This document shows positions 62,884-64,000 of a stretch of DNA of 64,000 bases, one piece after another; the first letter of the stretch is position 1, and each line of letters opens with the position of its first letter. The position numbers were made by a program, and so were the translations under genes. The notes beneath the pieces were generated by a model that had not been told where the DNA came from, made no database searches, and saw only the letters and a program-made list of their open reading frames with translations. This DNA comes from Puccinia triticina (lineage: Eukaryota > Basidiomycota > Pucciniomycetes > Pucciniales > Pucciniaceae): positions 1,364,001-1,428,000 of the forward strand of contig NC_070573.1 in NCBI RefSeq assembly GCF_026914185.1. The letters run 5' to 3'.

Positions 62884-64000
62884 CGATTTATCCATTAGAT
62901 ATATCTTTTTGATATCTTTTGTTAGTTTTGGCATCCCCCCGCAGTGCACATGTCACAGGGGGCTTCACACTGCTTGTGGGCGGGGTTCCCTTCCGCAAGC
63001 CCTGTGAAACTCACACCGGTAGCCACTTGACCTAAGTTCTGCTTCTGCTACCTACCATGCTCCGATCAATGACCCTTCTTGGCTGAACTGCCTGATATCT
63101 GTTGGCTACTACCTCGCAATCGATCAAACCGCAAACTTGACCAACAACCGATACCGAACTGGCTGATATCCGTTGGCAACTGGCTGATATCCGTTGGCAA
63201 CTGGCTGATATCCGTTGGCTACCACCTCAGAGGGCAAACTCAATTGACTACCAATAACAACCATTGCATCAACCTTCTTCAAAACCTCAGCTTTACACAC
63301 TGAACTCGTTTGATACGGCTAAACTTGTTTGATACGGCTAACTCCAACCGATATTAAACTTTTGGATATCCGTGAGTAAGTTCTGTTTATTCCTTGAATT
63401 TTCCAGTGGATAACACCCCTTTCTGCTTTTGCCATCCGGAACCCATTCAGCTGACAGCTCACGACCATATCATCATTAGCAGATATATCACATTCACAGC
63501 ACGAAGTGAATTCCACTCACGCAGCAATAGGTGTCAGTCTTCTCCAACGCATCCTTGGAGCCCCTGGTAAGCAAATTTGTCTATTTATAGTCCGTCTTTG
63601 TTTATGATCCTTCCCCGCCTCAGTCCTCGCAAATCACCCAACTACAATGAATAGAATCCGCTCCCATCGTAGAAATACAACTGCTGACCCCCGTGATTCT
63701 CTTCTCTGGGGAATCAGCAACCATCCAAACTCTCGTAAATCTCAACCCCCCCCCCCCCCCCTCCATATGTTCTCCACCTCTGGCATCATTGACCTTGATT
63801 CCATCTACATCATCCAAACGTAATTCCTTGAATCTTGTAGGTTTGATCAACATCCCCGGGCAAGTTAGGATGCAACAACCAACCATGCAGCATCCATTCG
63901 GCAATTTCACCAACCGTCCATCCGATTGTCGCACGCTCACCTTGGAATCACTTGTGCAAGGTGTGTTCCGTTTTCCAGTGGTGAATAGATCGTCTTGGCC
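62884..64000. other. Terminal spacer with simple repeats; possible gene start
   Basis: Includes an inverted pair around 62953-63010 (CACAGGGGGCTTCACA / TGTGAA), three tandem copies of the 21-mer AACTGGCTGATATCCGTTGG (63160-63222), two copies of CTTGTTTGATACGGCTAA (63306-63343) and an 18-nt C-run (near 63737). A frame opening at about 63646 with a basic start (MNRIRSHRRN) could be a truncated gene, but no domain is visible before the window ends. Confidence 0.4.

Overview
This 64 kb window looks like a transposon-packed stretch of a basidiomycete nuclear genome, most likely a rust fungus (Pucciniales). That is an inference from content: hAT, Helitron, KDZ, Copia and Gypsy elements whose genes carry short GT-AG introns of about 50-90 nt. 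I see no convincing host gene, rRNA, tRNA or CRISPR array; practically every coding trace belongs to a mobile element.

Layout. 1-5.4 kb: a seven-exon hAT transposase gene split by a 1.0 kb insertion. 5.7-9.5 kb: tandem repeats, hairpins and MITE-like pieces. 9.5-19.2 kb: a decayed Copia element (Copia-1) holding four later insertions: an AGCGTAGC-rich foldback, an 807-bp hAT derivative, a Gypsy solo LTR and a 3.2 kb gag-only LTR element. 19.2-29.5 kb: a 3'-truncated minus-strand Gypsy (Gypsy-1) interrupted by a young Copia (Copia-2) with one uninterrupted 1,359-codon frame. 30.6-37.2 kb: Helitron-1 (Rep-helicase plus an accessory gene). 38.4-57.1 kb: Helitron-2, split by Copia-3, which is split by a gag-only Gypsy, which is split by a pol-only Gypsy, plus a CACTA-like MITE in the Rep exon. 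57.7-61.3 kb: a multi-exon KDZ transposase gene. 61.5-62.9 kb: a 1.3 kb foldback. The last 1.1 kb is repeats.

Target-site duplications were read directly for nine insertions (TCGTGTG, GTCTGGCA, ATTTC, TCCTC, AGAAG, GTCCT, AATGA, GACCT, AGATG) and a 3-bp one (CTG) for the CACTA-like element. In every protein-coding target with an exact duplication, removing the insert and one duplication copy rejoins recognisable coding sequence, so the order of insertion is clear.

Three things stand out. (1) Gag and Pol of one Gypsy lineage occur on separate LTR elements: two gag-only elements and one intact pol-only element, sharing LTR architecture and an unusual post-LTR leader, which suggests a bipartite, mutually complementing system. 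(2) LTRs of this lineage share an RNA-type hairpin whose arms differ in sequence but keep pairing, next to AG|GT-bounded, intron-like modules; Copia LTRs also carry AG|GT-bounded tandem modules whose copy number differs between the two LTRs of one element. (3) Element decay is dominated by TCG-to-TTG changes, a RIP-like signature.
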